From positions 496,001-560,000 of the forward strand of contig NZ_JASJOC010000002.1 of NCBI RefSeq assembly GCF_030068615.1: a stretch of DNA of 64,000 nt. Direction: 5' to 3'. The stretch comes from Halostagnicola sp. A-GB9-2. Lineage in GTDB: Archaea > Halobacteriota > Halobacteria > Halobacteriales > Natrialbaceae. The translations under genes were made by a program, and so were the position numbers. The notes beneath the pieces are model-generated. The model saw only the letters and a list, made by a program, of their open reading frames with translations, was not told where the DNA came from and did not search any database. This document shows, piece after piece, positions 34,489 through 43,976 of this stretch (the first letter of the stretch is position 1; every line of letters starts with the position of its first letter).

Positions 34489-35397
34489 ATGTCATCAAAC
34501 ACTTACGTAAGCAAAGTTAGACAGTATCTATCGCGACAAGGGTGGGAAACGACAACCACCCAGGTACAGGAGGGAGTCGTCCTGTTCAAGGGCACTCGAG
34601 CGGACTCGGAACCGAACACGTGTGCGGGGCTCGTCGTAACAGCGCCCGAACCGACCACCACCACGACCCATCTCGAGTATCTCGTCAAGACCTGCCGGGA
34701 AAATCAGATTAACAACGTGCTGTTGTCCCACACGGTCGGGATCTCCAACGATGCCAGACGGGCCGCAGACAACTACGACGTGGAGGTTATCGATTCCGAT
34801 CAGCTCGGCGGGACTTCAGGCGGTCTCGATCAGGGGTCGCTGTCGTCGGATACCCAGCCACCGACACAACCGTCATCTGGTCCCCAGGGAGTCTCGGATA
34901 TCCTCTCACAATCGAGCACACAGAGACGCCTCGTAAACGGAGTCGGAATCTTCGCCGTTGCCGGCATCGGGTTTGGCCTGACCAGTACGTTCAGTGCCCG
35001 ACTGTTACTCGATGGTTCGGCGTTCGGTCAATTGCTAGGGGTTACGCTTATTTTGTTCGTGCTCGCGGTGATGCTTTTTTCCGGGCCGGTGTTCGGAGTG
35101 ATCACCGGCTTACTCGCAGCGAGAGACATCTCGAAGACGCGAGAGTCGATGATTACGGCCGCTGCGACCGGCACGATCGGCTACGTTGTAATGACGGTTC
35201 TGGGAGCGGTGATTACGCTTACGTTCCTGCCCAGTTCCGATAGCGGTGAGACGAGCGAGCCCGAACCGAACGGACAGGAAGCAGGCGGAAGCGAGCTCCA
35301 GTTGCTCGAGGTCGGTGAACTCGTGGTTCCACTCGTTGTGATGGCGATTCCTGTCGGGATCGTGGCCGCCGGAGTCGTCTACGTTCGACACCGGTAA
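34489..35397 (+). CDS. Membrane protein with N-terminal restriction-endonuclease-like domain
   Basis: 302 residues. Residues 1-110 look like a small alpha/beta domain of the Mrr/restriction-endonuclease-like type (VRQYLSRQGWETTTTQVQEG, then LVVTAPEP and LLSHTVGISNDARRAADNY). A Ser/Gln/Pro-rich linker (115-150) leads to four membrane helices (about 160-295). Haloarchaea carry many such soluble-domain plus membrane proteins. Catalytic residues are not obvious and function is unknown. No co-directional neighbour is close. Confidence 0.65.
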   Translation: MSSNTYVSKVRQYLSRQGWETTTTQVQEGVVLFKGTRADSEPNTCAGLVVTAPEPTTTTTHLEYLVKTCRENQINNVLLSHTVGISNDARRAADNYDVEVIDSDQLGGTSGGLDQGSLSSDTQPPTQPSSGPQGVSDILSQSSTQRRLVNGVGIFAVAGIGFGLTSTFSARLLLDGSAFGQLLGVTLILFVLAVMLFSGPVFGVITGLLAARDISKTRESMITAAATGTIGYVVMTVLGAVITLTFLPSSDSGETSEPEPNGQEAGGSELQLLEVGELVVPLVVMAIPVGIVAAGVVYVRHR

Positions 35398-35780
35398 CTG
35401 CGGAACGCCTCGTTTCCGTAGTGCAGCTGAAAATCGCGCGTTCGCGATGAGCCGATTGGTAACAACAATACGTGCCCTCATCCGTCCGATGTATCCGATA
35501 CGTATCGTTTCCCACCAGTACTATTTCATTTCATCTATGACACAAATTGTAAAGACGGATCAGAGTCGACCGGCACAAACTGGCGGAGAGATCGCGTCGA
35601 TCCCGATGGAGCAATTCTTCCCGAGGACCTCTTTGAGAGGGTTTTTGCAAAATTAGCTCGGGTTCTGAGTGACCAGTAATCGAAGTGGATTCGGTGTGAG
35701 GTGAACGAATAACAATTTCGCGTCGATCGACAAAATATCCATAACCCAAAGCGTTATTCAGGAATACATATACTAGTGCA
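35398..35780. other. Gap of 383 bp, no gene seen
   Basis: AT-rich towards its right end, where the promoter of the following histidine kinase must lie (ACATATAC near 35766-35773 is the best TATA-like string, but it is too close to the ATG for a leaderless transcript). No frame looks coding. Confidence 0.4.
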
Positions 35781-37637
35781 ATGATGACTCAGATCCGTGT
35801 GCTCTCCGTCGACGACGATCCGTCATTCGCGGATCTGACAGCGACGCACCTCGAGCGTGAGGGAGATCGAATGGAGGTCAGCACCGAAACGACCGTCGAA
35901 GACGCGGTAGCTGTCCTCGAGGGGAACGCCTCCGACATCGATTGTATCGTAAGCGAGTACGAGCTGTCCGAACGGGACGGCCTCGAGTTCCTGCAGACGG
36001 TTCGACGGGAGTACGGAGATCTCCCGTTTATCCTCTTCACCGGGACCGGGAGCGAGAAGGTCGCCAGCGACGCGATCACCGCCGGCGTCACCGATTATCT
36101 CCCGAAGGGGAGCGTCGAACAGTTTTCGCAGTTGGCGACCCAGATCCACGACGGCGTCGAGAGACATCGCGCCAGACGGGCAGCCGAGCGCTCCGAGCGG
36201 CAACTGCAGGAACTCGCCGAGAAATCGAACGACATGCTGTGGATGTCTTCTAGCGACTGGCAGGAGCTGATTTTCGTCAGCAACGCCGTCGAAGATCTGT
36301 TCGGTCTTACGCCCGACCAGCTACGGAAGAACGCCCAACGGTTTCTCGAGACGATCCATTCGGCGGATCGAGAGCGGGTTCGGGATGCGATGGACCGACT
36401 ATCCGCGGGCCACTCCGTCGATATCGAATGTCGTGTCACTGGAATCGAGGACGAAACCCGCTGGGTCTGGATGGACAGCAAACCGGTGTTCGACGACGAC
36501 GGCACCGTCGAACGGACTGTCGGCTTCGTCCGGGATATCACCGAACACAAAGAGCGCGAGGAGGCGCTGCAGGCGCTCAACGATGTCGCGGTCGATCTCA
36601 ACACCGCCGGAACGGAGACGGATATCTTCGGCCGAACGATCGACGCGAGCGAGGACATCCTCGAGTTCGATCTGAGCGTGATCGACACCGAGGAAGACGG
36701 CCGACTCACCAAAGCGGCGATCTCCGAAAACATCGCGCAGGCCGAGACGGCGTCGATGTCGATCGAAGAAGGGATCGCCGGCAAAACGTACCGCACCGGC
36801 GAATCGATGTTGATCGAAGATATCGCCGACATCCCGGAAGCCAACCCGCAGGGGCCGTTTCAGTCGGGGATCAGCATCCCGGTCGACACCTACGGCGTCT
36901 TCCAAGCCGTCGCAGAGGAGCCCGGACTGTTCGACGAAACCGATCTCGAACTCGCCGAACTCTTGGTCAGTCACACCATCAGCGCGTTAGATCGCCTTGA
37001 GCGCGAACAACAGCTCCAGTACCAGAACGATCGACTCGAGAAGTTCACGCAGATCGTCTCGCACGATCTTAGAAACCCGTTGAACGTCCTCGACGGGTCG
37101 CTCGAACTCGCGAGCGAGGAGTGTGACTCACCGCACATCGAGACCGCGACGGAGATGGTCACCCGCATGGAGGCGATTATCGAAGACACGCTCACGCTCA
37201 CCGCCGAGGGGACGCTCGTCAACGAAATGTCAACGGTAAATCTCGAGGCGATTACGCGGGACTGTTGGCAGACCGTCTCGACCGCGCAAGCCACGCTCAC
37301 AGTCGATACCGACGCGGAGATCAGCGCCGCTCGGGGCCAGGTCTATCACATCTTCGAGAACGTCTTTCGAAACGCCATCGAACACGGCGGCTCCGAGGTG
37401 ACGGTCCGCGTCGGCGATACCGCGGATGGATTTTATATCGAGGATGACGGCCGGGGGATTCCAGACCGGAAGCGCGAACAGGTGCTCGAGCTCGGCTATA
37501 CGGACGGCGGCGGGTCCGGGTTCGGACTGGCCATCGTCGAGCAGATCGCCGAGGCTCACGGTTGGACGGTTCGAGTCACTGACGGAACGGACGGCGGTGC
37601 GCGGTTCGAGTTCGAGGGTGTCGAGAGCCAGCGATAA
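35781..37637 (+). CDS. Hybrid histidine kinase: pseudo-receiver, PAS, GAF, HisKA, HATPase
   Basis: 618 residues. An N-terminal receiver (VLSVDDDPSFADL, 4-125) is followed by a PAS domain (about 145-265), a GAF domain (270-415), a HisKA helix with SHDLRNPL (phospho-acceptor His428), and an ATPase domain with N box (FENVFRNAIEHGG), G1 (EDDGRGIP) and G2 (GGSGFGLAIV). The kinase core looks intact. The receiver is odd: where the phospho-acceptor Asp is expected (SDYDMP in the other two receivers here) this protein has SEYELS, so Glu59 replaces Asp and the following Pro is lost. It is cytoplasmic, with no membrane helices. Confidence 0.88.
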   Translation: MMTQIRVLSVDDDPSFADLTATHLEREGDRMEVSTETTVEDAVAVLEGNASDIDCIVSEYELSERDGLEFLQTVRREYGDLPFILFTGTGSEKVASDAITAGVTDYLPKGSVEQFSQLATQIHDGVERHRARRAAERSERQLQELAEKSNDMLWMSSSDWQELIFVSNAVEDLFGLTPDQLRKNAQRFLETIHSADRERVRDAMDRLSAGHSVDIECRVTGIEDETRWVWMDSKPVFDDDGTVERTVGFVRDITEHKEREEALQALNDVAVDLNTAGTETDIFGRTIDASEDILEFDLSVIDTEEDGRLTKAAISENIAQAETASMSIEEGIAGKTYRTGESMLIEDIADIPEANPQGPFQSGISIPVDTYGVFQAVAEEPGLFDETDLELAELLVSHTISALDRLEREQQLQYQNDRLEKFTQIVSHDLRNPLNVLDGSLELASEECDSPHIETATEMVTRMEAIIEDTLTLTAEGTLVNEMSTVNLEAITRDCWQTVSTAQATLTVDTDAEISAARGQVYHIFENVFRNAIEHGGSEVTVRVGDTADGFYIEDDGRGIPDRKREQVLELGYTDGGGSGFGLAIVEQIAEAHGWTVRVTDGTDGGARFEFEGVESQR

Positions 37638-37770
37638 AGACGCCTCAAGCGTCGTCAGGACGGCATACGCCGGTGTAGTACCGCGAATCGGGAGCCAAAG
37701 AAACAACCCCCTGCAAACGGCTTCTATGAAGCGACGATATCGAATTTCAGAGCGAGTGATCCGAACGCGT

Positions 37771-38718
37771 TCACGACTCGGGAGAGTCGCCCGTGATCGT
37801 GCTTGGGGGAGTTTTGCTCACGTTAGTACTGGATCCGGCATCGATACTGGCGTCGCCGTCGATCGTACTGTTCCTAAGCGAGAGGTTCCCGTTGACGCCG
37901 GCATCGATAGCGACGTCGCCGTTGATTGTACTGTTGTTCATATTCAGTGTCCCATCTGATCCGGCATCGATTGTGACGTCGCCGTCGATCGTACTATTCC
38001 GTAGATCGATGATACCGTTAGTTGCGGGGACGACAAGGGTGACATCGCCATCGATTGCACTATTGCTCATATCCAGCGAACCGGACTGTGACCCCTCTAT
38101 ATACACGTCTCCCGAAACAGTCGTGTTCGGATTGATCGTCAGATGCGCGTTCATCGTCTCCACCACGACGTCACAGCTCGTGTCTCCGTGGAGCGTCGTC
38201 GGGGCGGTGTACTCGTCGACGCACGTCTCGTCGGCCGGTTCGCAGTGAACGTCGATATCCCGCTCTAACTCGACGGAGTTGTCGGGCCCCTCGGCGACGA
38301 TCTGTAACGAGACGAGATCCGCCACAGTGGACGCACACGATAGCTCACCGACGATTGGTGCTCGCTCACCGGACGCCAGTGTCGTCGGTTGATTGGAACT
38401 GTCAAGGGTCAGTTGATCTCCGTCACCCGTCGTTATCTCGAAGGACGAGAGCGTCCCTGAGAACTCGTTCGTGACCGTCGCGAGTTCGACCTCCTCGCCT
38501 GCTTCCCCCGAAATATTCTCGTTAGGTTCGATTTTGAGCAGGGCCTCGTCATCGCTCGAGATGCCGAGATTGAACTGGCGAGACGCCTGGGCGACATCGA
38601 ATGCCCCGCTCGCGTGGACCGCTCCGAGTCCGACCCCGCTGGCAGTAAGCATCGTCAGGATAGACCGGCGGCTCATCACCCCTGTCTTCCCTCGGGACCG
38701 TCTCCGTTTTCTGGACAT
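37771..38718 (-). CDS. Tat-exported DUF1102-like protein with beta-helix repeats
   Basis: 315 residues from ATG 38718. A twin-arginine signal (SRRSILTMLTASGVGLGAV) is followed by a region like haloarchaeal DUF1102 surface proteins (ASRQFNLGISSDDEALLKIE). From about residue 195, five imperfect units of about 21 residues repeat the pattern N/S-S-T-I-D/N-G-D-V-T-I-D-A (STIDGDVTIDAGSDGTLNMN, STINGDVAIDAG, and so on), the spacing of a solenoid beta-helix. The repeat is also visible at DNA level as recurring GACGTCGCCGTCGAT-like blocks. It is probably a cell-surface protein. Residues up to 190 contain four Cys. Confidence 0.7.
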   Translation of the reverse strand: MSRKRRRSRGKTGVMSRRSILTMLTASGVGLGAVHASGAFDVAQASRQFNLGISSDDEALLKIEPNENISGEAGEEVELATVTNEFSGTLSSFEITTGDGDQLTLDSSNQPTTLASGERAPIVGELSCASTVADLVSLQIVAEGPDNSVELERDIDVHCEPADETCVDEYTAPTTLHGDTSCDVVVETMNAHLTINPNTTVSGDVYIEGSQSGSLDMSNSAIDGDVTLVVPATNGIIDLRNSTIDGDVTIDAGSDGTLNMNNSTINGDVAIDAGVNGNLSLRNSTIDGDASIDAGSSTNVSKTPPSTITGDSPES

Positions 38719-39004
38719 TTTCGATACGCTAGATGTTCGTAGATACAACAACGGAATCCCGCCGGATCAGTGTTTCTATCGGGCAGATACCGACTCGGTG
38801 TTCAACTAACAGGACAAACGGCTGAATCGAACGAGACGCGCCGGCTGACTCGAGTCGCCCTTCCTCGGGCCCATCGGCGGACGAAAACGGGCCACGCGTT
38901 GGCCATGACGGTGGGAAAATGGACGTGTTCGCCCCTCGAGGGAATGCGTCTCGAGGGACCGGCGATGGATACTCCGTTCTGCCTCCGAAAGCAGCAGTGA
39001 CGAC

Positions 39005-39412
39005 TCAATTACCGACTGCTTCCGTAATACGTTGGGCTAGGACGGTGTACTGGTCGGCGTCGGTGCCTTTGTGTCGGAATTCGGTTGCACCTGCACGAAG
39101 CGCAGCGGTTTCGAGGCTCTCGGCAGGCTTGCCGGTGAACAGAATAAAGGGAAGATCGGGCGAGCGTGCCCGAACGAATTCCAGAAATTCCAGCCCGTCG
39201 TGGCCCGGCATATCGTAATCGCTGATCACGCAATCGATCGGCTGGGCATCGAGAACGTCGAGTGCATCTTCGACGGACGACTCCGTCGTCACTTCGATCA
39301 GGTCGCTCTCTCGCTCGAGGAAGATTGCGGCGAGGTCTACCAGTGCCTCGTCGTCGTCGACGTGTAACACCCGAATCGGATCGGACCGAGTAACTAATCC
39401 ATTTCCTGACAC
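39005..39412 (-). CDS. Stand-alone response-regulator receiver protein
   Basis: 135 residues from GTG 39412; an in-frame ATG at 39502 would add 30 residues rich in rare codons (AGA, ATA). The domain is a complete CheY-like receiver: acidic pocket HVDDDEA, phospho-acceptor Asp in CVISDYDMPGHDGLEFL, Thr in FILFTGKPAE and Lys in FRHKGTDADQ. There is no output domain. It lies just downstream of the hybrid kinase at 39554-41356 on the same strand, which is its likely phospho-donor. Confidence 0.8.
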   Translation of the reverse strand: MSGNGLVTRSDPIRVLHVDDDEALVDLAAIFLERESDLIEVTTESSVEDALDVLDAQPIDCVISDYDMPGHDGLEFLEFVRARSPDLPFILFTGKPAESLETAALRAGATEFRHKGTDADQYTVLAQRITEAVGN

Positions 39413-39553
39413 GCTGTTCTCCTCTCTATCGAATATGTCCAATGGTGTCGTGATAACTCTACTGGCCCGAAAACCGCCGACTTCACGATCGGGAAACTGC
39501 ATTGTCAGGCCGCTTGCGCCCGGTAGAGCGTCGAAGCAACCCGCAGCGAGCGC

Positions 39554-41356
39554 TCACGCCCGGTCGCTTTCGTCCACGGACTCGACGTTCGAGATCTCGA
39601 ACAGCGCGCCACCAGCCGGCCCATCAGCGAGAGAGATCTCCCAATCGTGTGCCTGAACGACCTGCTCGACGATGCGCAACCCGAATCCGGTTCCGTCGGT
39701 AGCCGTCGAGTAGCCGGGCTCGAAGACGTCATCTCGGTGGGCCGAGGGAATACCGGGGCCGTCGTCCGCGACGAAAAAACCGGTCTCCGTCTGTCCGACG
39801 GTGACGGTAACGTCCCTTCCCCCGTGCTCGACCGCGTTGGCGAACAGATTTTCGAACAGCTGTCGGAGGCGATCCTCGTCGGCGGACACGGTTCGATCGG
39901 TTTCGACGATAAGCGTACCAGCGGCCGTCTCGACGGCGCTCCAACATCGCTCGACGAGCGGAGCCAGTTCGACGGGTTCGGCACTGATCGCGCTCGAGCC
40001 CTGCCGGGCGAGTGTGAGGAGGTCGTCGGTCAGCGTTTCCATCCGATGAAGTGCGTGGTCGATGTCGTCGAGCTGTTCGCTCTCGACTTCGCTTCGGAGT
40101 ACCGTCAACCGACCCTGTGCGATCTGTAGCGGGTTTCGAAGGTCGTGCGAGACGGCGCTTGCGAACCGATTCAGGCGTTCGTTCTGCCGAACGAGATCCT
40201 CCTCCCGTTGTTTACGTTCGGTGATCTCGCGATCCATCGCGACGAACCGATCCTCCCCGTCAAGGTTGAGTCGCGTCAGGTGAATCTCGACCGGGAACGT
40301 CGAGCCGTCTTTCCGCTCCAGGACCCCTTCGAATCGCCGCGGCGAATTCGTGGGAAGATCGGTCCAGAACGCCCGTGCTTCGGACGGCTCTACGGTCGTA
40401 TCGAGATCCCAAACGGCCTTTCCGACGAGTTCCTCCGGTTCGTATCCCAACTCGTCACAGAATCGCCGGTTGACGTCCCGTAATCTCCCCTCCGCATCGT
40501 GAATTCCGATAAGGTCCGGCGAGTTCTCGAACAACGCCTCGAGTCGGGCCTTACTCGAGCGGAGTTGCTCCTCGCGCTCCTTGTGAGCGGTAATATCGCG
40601 GATAGTCCCGACGATCCGCGAAACGTCGCCGTCGGAGTCAATGATGGGGGTCGCCTCCTCCCGCATCCAGCGCCGCGTCCCCTCCTCGAGAACGATTCGG
40701 TACTCGATGTCGTCGCGGTCGCCCCCGGAGAGTGTTTCCATAAACGATCGGACTCGGTCGCGATCCGCTGGCTGGATATGCTCGAGAAACGCCATCGGAT
40801 CGTCGCTAATTTTTCGGATAGAACCGCCCCATTCGTCCTCGTACGCCGAGTTCATGAACAGAAGTTCGGTCCAATCGGCCGAAAACATGTAGAGGACTTC
40901 GTCGGTCTTCTCGACGATCCGGGCGAATTTCTCCTTGGTTGCTCTCGCGGATTGCCTCGTCTGATATTGCTCGACTGCGTTCTGGATCCTGTTGGTGAGA
41001 ACGGCGTACTGACCGCTTCCGCCCCCCTTCTGTAGGTAGTCCGTGACGCCCGCGGAGATCGCCTCGCTTGCGATTTCCTCGCTTCCCTTTCCGGTGTACA
41101 GAATAAACGGCAGCTCCGGATGGTCGGCTCGAACCCGCTCGAGAAACTCGATCCCGTTGCACTCCGGCATATCGTAATCGGACACGACGCAATCGATATC
41201 CCTCTCGGCGAGGATCTCGAGTCCGTCCACAGGGCTGGTCGTGGTCCGAACCGCCAACTGCGGATCGTTCCGCTCTAAAAACGTTGCAACCATGTCGCAA
41301 AACGGCTGGTCATCGTCGACATGCAATACGGATATCGTGTCAGAATAAAGAGTCAT
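39554..41356 (-). CDS. Hybrid histidine kinase: receiver, two PAS, HisKA, HATPase
   Basis: 600 residues. The receiver (1-125) keeps the phospho-acceptor Asp in VVSDYDMPECNG. Two PAS domains follow (about 145-260 and 270-385, the second with LEALFENSPDLIGIHDAEGR and the PAC segment EDRFVAMDREITERKQ). Then come HisKA with AVSHDLRNPLQI and an ATPase domain with FENLFANAVEHGG, ADDGPGIP and GTGFGLRIV. There are no membrane helices, so it senses an intracellular signal. Its domain order matches the kinase at 35781 except that PAS replaces GAF. Confidence 0.9.
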   Translation of the reverse strand: MTLYSDTISVLHVDDDQPFCDMVATFLERNDPQLAVRTTTSPVDGLEILAERDIDCVVSDYDMPECNGIEFLERVRADHPELPFILYTGKGSEEIASEAISAGVTDYLQKGGGSGQYAVLTNRIQNAVEQYQTRQSARATKEKFARIVEKTDEVLYMFSADWTELLFMNSAYEDEWGGSIRKISDDPMAFLEHIQPADRDRVRSFMETLSGGDRDDIEYRIVLEEGTRRWMREEATPIIDSDGDVSRIVGTIRDITAHKEREEQLRSSKARLEALFENSPDLIGIHDAEGRLRDVNRRFCDELGYEPEELVGKAVWDLDTTVEPSEARAFWTDLPTNSPRRFEGVLERKDGSTFPVEIHLTRLNLDGEDRFVAMDREITERKQREEDLVRQNERLNRFASAVSHDLRNPLQIAQGRLTVLRSEVESEQLDDIDHALHRMETLTDDLLTLARQGSSAISAEPVELAPLVERCWSAVETAAGTLIVETDRTVSADEDRLRQLFENLFANAVEHGGRDVTVTVGQTETGFFVADDGPGIPSAHRDDVFEPGYSTATDGTGFGLRIVEQVVQAHDWEISLADGPAGGALFEISNVESVDESDRA

Positions 41357-41655
41357 GAACGAATACAGTTAGTGCACAGTTATCGGTTCCACCCGTAAAA
41401 TTTGTCCTTCTGGAAAGGGAATTGTCACTTTTGCGAGAAGCCGATCCGATACGGTTCCGGCTCCCGTCGGAGTCCCGTTTGGGTCCCTCGAGACGGACGT
41501 CCGATCCGCCTGACCGTCGAGCGGAGATTCTGCCTTGTGTATTGTTTCGGATGGCGCGCGTGCCGGACGAGCGAACGGCCTCGAGTGCGAAAGAACTACG
41601 CTAGTAGCAAAAACTATACGAACGCCATCCGAAAGGCGAAATTAGAACACAAACG

Positions 41656-42105
41656 ATGAATAACACAATAGTTATCCCAACGGACGGGAGCGAACACGCT
41701 GAATCCGCGGCCGAAGTTGGATTCGGTATCGCCACAACGATGAACGCGACCATCCACGCGCTGTCCGTCGGAGACGTGAACTTGACACAGATCTCCTCGA
41801 TCGGCGGGGGACCGCCAAAAACGAAAGACGACGTCACGGATATCGCAGCCGAGTGGGCGACCGAACTTGCAGAACTGGCTCGAGCGGAGGGCCTCGAGGC
41901 GAAGGAGGTCGTCCGAACGGGAACGCCGGCCAGGGAGATCGCCGACTACGCCGAGGAGGTCGATGCCGATATGATCGTCATCGGAACCGCCGGTCGAAGC
42001 GGCATCGAGCGAATGGTCGTCGGGAGCGTCACCAACAAAGTCGTTCGAACGGCTCCCGTTCCGGTCGTTACCGTCCGACCCGATGGGACCGTCGATGCGG
42101 CCTAG
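41656..42105 (+). CDS. UspA-family universal stress protein
   Basis: 149 residues. MNNTIVIPTDGSEHAESAAE at the start and IVIGTAGRSGIERMVVGSVTNKVVRTAPVPV near the end (G-x2-G-x9-G-S/T motif) are the ATP-binding features of UspA. The fold is an alpha/beta five-strand sheet, normally a dimer. Haloarchaea carry many such genes. The 299-bp gap upstream (41357-41655) contains no other gene. Confidence 0.9.
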   Translation: MNNTIVIPTDGSEHAESAAEVGFGIATTMNATIHALSVGDVNLTQISSIGGGPPKTKDDVTDIAAEWATELAELARAEGLEAKEVVRTGTPAREIADYAEEVDADMIVIGTAGRSGIERMVVGSVTNKVVRTAPVPVVTVRPDGTVDAA

Positions 42106-42243
42106 GGCTTCGATCTTCGGGTCGCGACTCTCTGACAGCTCCGGAGAAGGTCGGGCTTTACGGGCACGACGAAACTCCGCACTCGCTGTCCGAAGGCGGG
42201 TTTTCGAGGACGGCGAACAGAAGCATCGAGGGCGAAAAGGAAG

Positions 42244-42822
42244 TTACGCGCCCTCGTCGGGTTCCGGTTCGGCGACGGCGGCCTCGAGGAGCGTCTGTCG
42301 GTCCGGAAAGTACGCCGGTGCGTCGCGATCGGCCTCGAACTGGACGAGCCGCTCGAGTGCCGCCTGGCTGTCGTCGGCGTCTCGTTGTAGCTCCGTGGCG
42401 AGTTCAGTGTAGGCCGATGCGAGTTCCTGAAACGCCTCCATCCGTACCTGCTTGGCTTCGACGATCGTCTGTTTTTCCTCGAGATCTGCTTCGAGCTCTT
42501 CGATAGCCGCGATATCCAGATCGGGGTCCTGACCGCCGGGAGCCGCCGCCGAGGACGGCGATTCGGGTTCGGTCACGGCGTCCGATCGGCCCTCGAGGCG
42601 AGTCCTGATCTCCGCCATTTCGTCGTCGATCTCGTCCAGTAACTCGTCGGCTTCTGCTCCCATCGTTTCGACGGCTCCGGAGAGAAGCCCCGCCTGCGTG
42701 CGGCAGTATTCGACGAGTTCGTCGACCGTCACCGTCTCCGCGTCGTCCTCGCCCATGCCCGACCGTTCGAACTCCGAGTGCAAGTCAGTTGGGACCGCCA
42801 CGGTGATCGAGTGGCCCTTCAT
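42244..42822 (-). CDS. Acidic coiled-coil protein, unknown function
   Basis: 192 residues starting MKGHSITVAVPTDLHSEFER. Two helical segments (about 35-80 and 105-170) with heptads, joined by a Pro/Ser/Ala-rich linker, and very high Glu/Asp content. No membrane segment and no recognised domain. It is convergent with the UspA gene. The 320 bp on its upstream side (42823-43142) show no further gene. Confidence 0.55.
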   Translation of the reverse strand: MKGHSITVAVPTDLHSEFERSGMGEDDAETVTVDELVEYCRTQAGLLSGAVETMGAEADELLDEIDDEMAEIRTRLEGRSDAVTEPESPSSAAAPGGQDPDLDIAAIEELEADLEEKQTIVEAKQVRMEAFQELASAYTELATELQRDADDSQAALERLVQFEADRDAPAYFPDRQTLLEAAVAEPEPDEGA

Positions 42823-43142
42823 TTCAGACCGAACCGTCGATCGATCCCTTCGAGTTTCGTTACTCGATTTCCCCGTCCCTGAATCGGTCCCCGACGTCGA
42901 GAAGAAGCACGGTTCGCCGCGGCCGGCTATCGACGGCTGGGTTCGTCACCCGGAGACTGATCTACCGATACTGCTTCGTGGGGTCCGTTGAGTTGGCCTC
43001 CTCCACGCGGTGAACGACGTGGAATTAACCGCAATACGGCCGAAGTCGACGTTTCGCTTGGAGACAAGGGAGACGACGACCAACAGATTCGAGCAGTGGT
43101 CCGCGAGAACGGGATTCGTCCCTCAGGAACTATCGGACGTTC

Positions 43143-43643
43143 TCACCCGGCTAACCGAGTCAACACTCGAAAGAGAACGCCGTAGACCACCCCAAGTATT
43201 CCGCCGAAGATCACTAAGCCGACGAGGCTCGGTTGATGGACGTACGGGAGCGGTCGCTCGAGGCCGACGGCGAACCCCCACAGCGGTATCAGCGTCGCGA
43301 CGAAAACACCCCAGAGCATCAGCCCGTACACTACCCCGGCCAGAGCGGTCACGGTCGGGAAGCCGGCGTACCGCTCGAGTACCCCCACCCCGGGTAGGTT
43401 GGTCGCGCTCAGCAGTGTTATCACGCCGAGAAAAAAGACCCCGGCGAAGATGCTATGAGCGGTGTGAATCAGCCACCCGACGTGAACTCCGTCCTGTCCG
43501 TAAAGAGCCGCGACGGACTCCATTCGTCCCGTTTCGTGTAACAACAGCCCGAAAGCGGCTCCTGCGATGAGTGCACCCACCACGGCGCTGGTGAACGCTT
43601 CGTTCTCCGCGTCTCGAATACCCACCGCTTGTTCGACGGCCAT
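43143..43643 (-). CDS. Four-to-five-helix membrane protein, haloarchaeal hypothetical
   Basis: 166 residues. A short soluble start (MAVEQAVGIRDAENEA) is followed by membrane helices at about 18-35, 55-80, 95-120 and 140-163, with conserved-looking His in HTAHSIFAG. The layout resembles the histidine-containing membrane proteins common in haloarchaea. Function unknown. The 333 bp upstream (43644-43976) hold no supported gene. Confidence 0.6.
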   Translation of the reverse strand: MAVEQAVGIRDAENEAFTSAVVGALIAGAAFGLLLHETGRMESVAALYGQDGVHVGWLIHTAHSIFAGVFFLGVITLLSATNLPGVGVLERYAGFPTVTALAGVVYGLMLWGVFVATLIPLWGFAVGLERPLPYVHQPSLVGLVIFGGILGVVYGVLFRVLTRLAG

Positions 43644-43976
43644 TCCTGCTGGAACCGACGGGTCGTCGTTCGATTGTTATGGGGAGAATACTGCGGCGTA
43701 CCTGTTTGCGAGTGTTCCGTCCCGCCCCTGCTCGAATCCGCAGTGTGAGTTGCGTTTGCGACGGACTGTGAGAGCCAGAGACACTTGTACAGCGGTGTCC
43801 GATGATGGCACTCGAACTCGAGGGGGCGTGCTCCGCGTAACGCCGTCGAAAGAGCCAACGGAGTCGAGCGCGTTCGGCGCGTCCAAACCGAAAACCGATC
43901 GATAAAACGAGTCTCGGCGCGAGGAATCGAGGAAGAGAGCGATTCGCTCGAGGGATTGACGATCCACCACGCGTAC

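Noticed and set aside
37793-38248. Repetitive hydrophobic plus-strand frame (SPSIVLF-type repeats)
   Set aside because: It is the complement of the beta-helix repeats of the real minus-strand gene.
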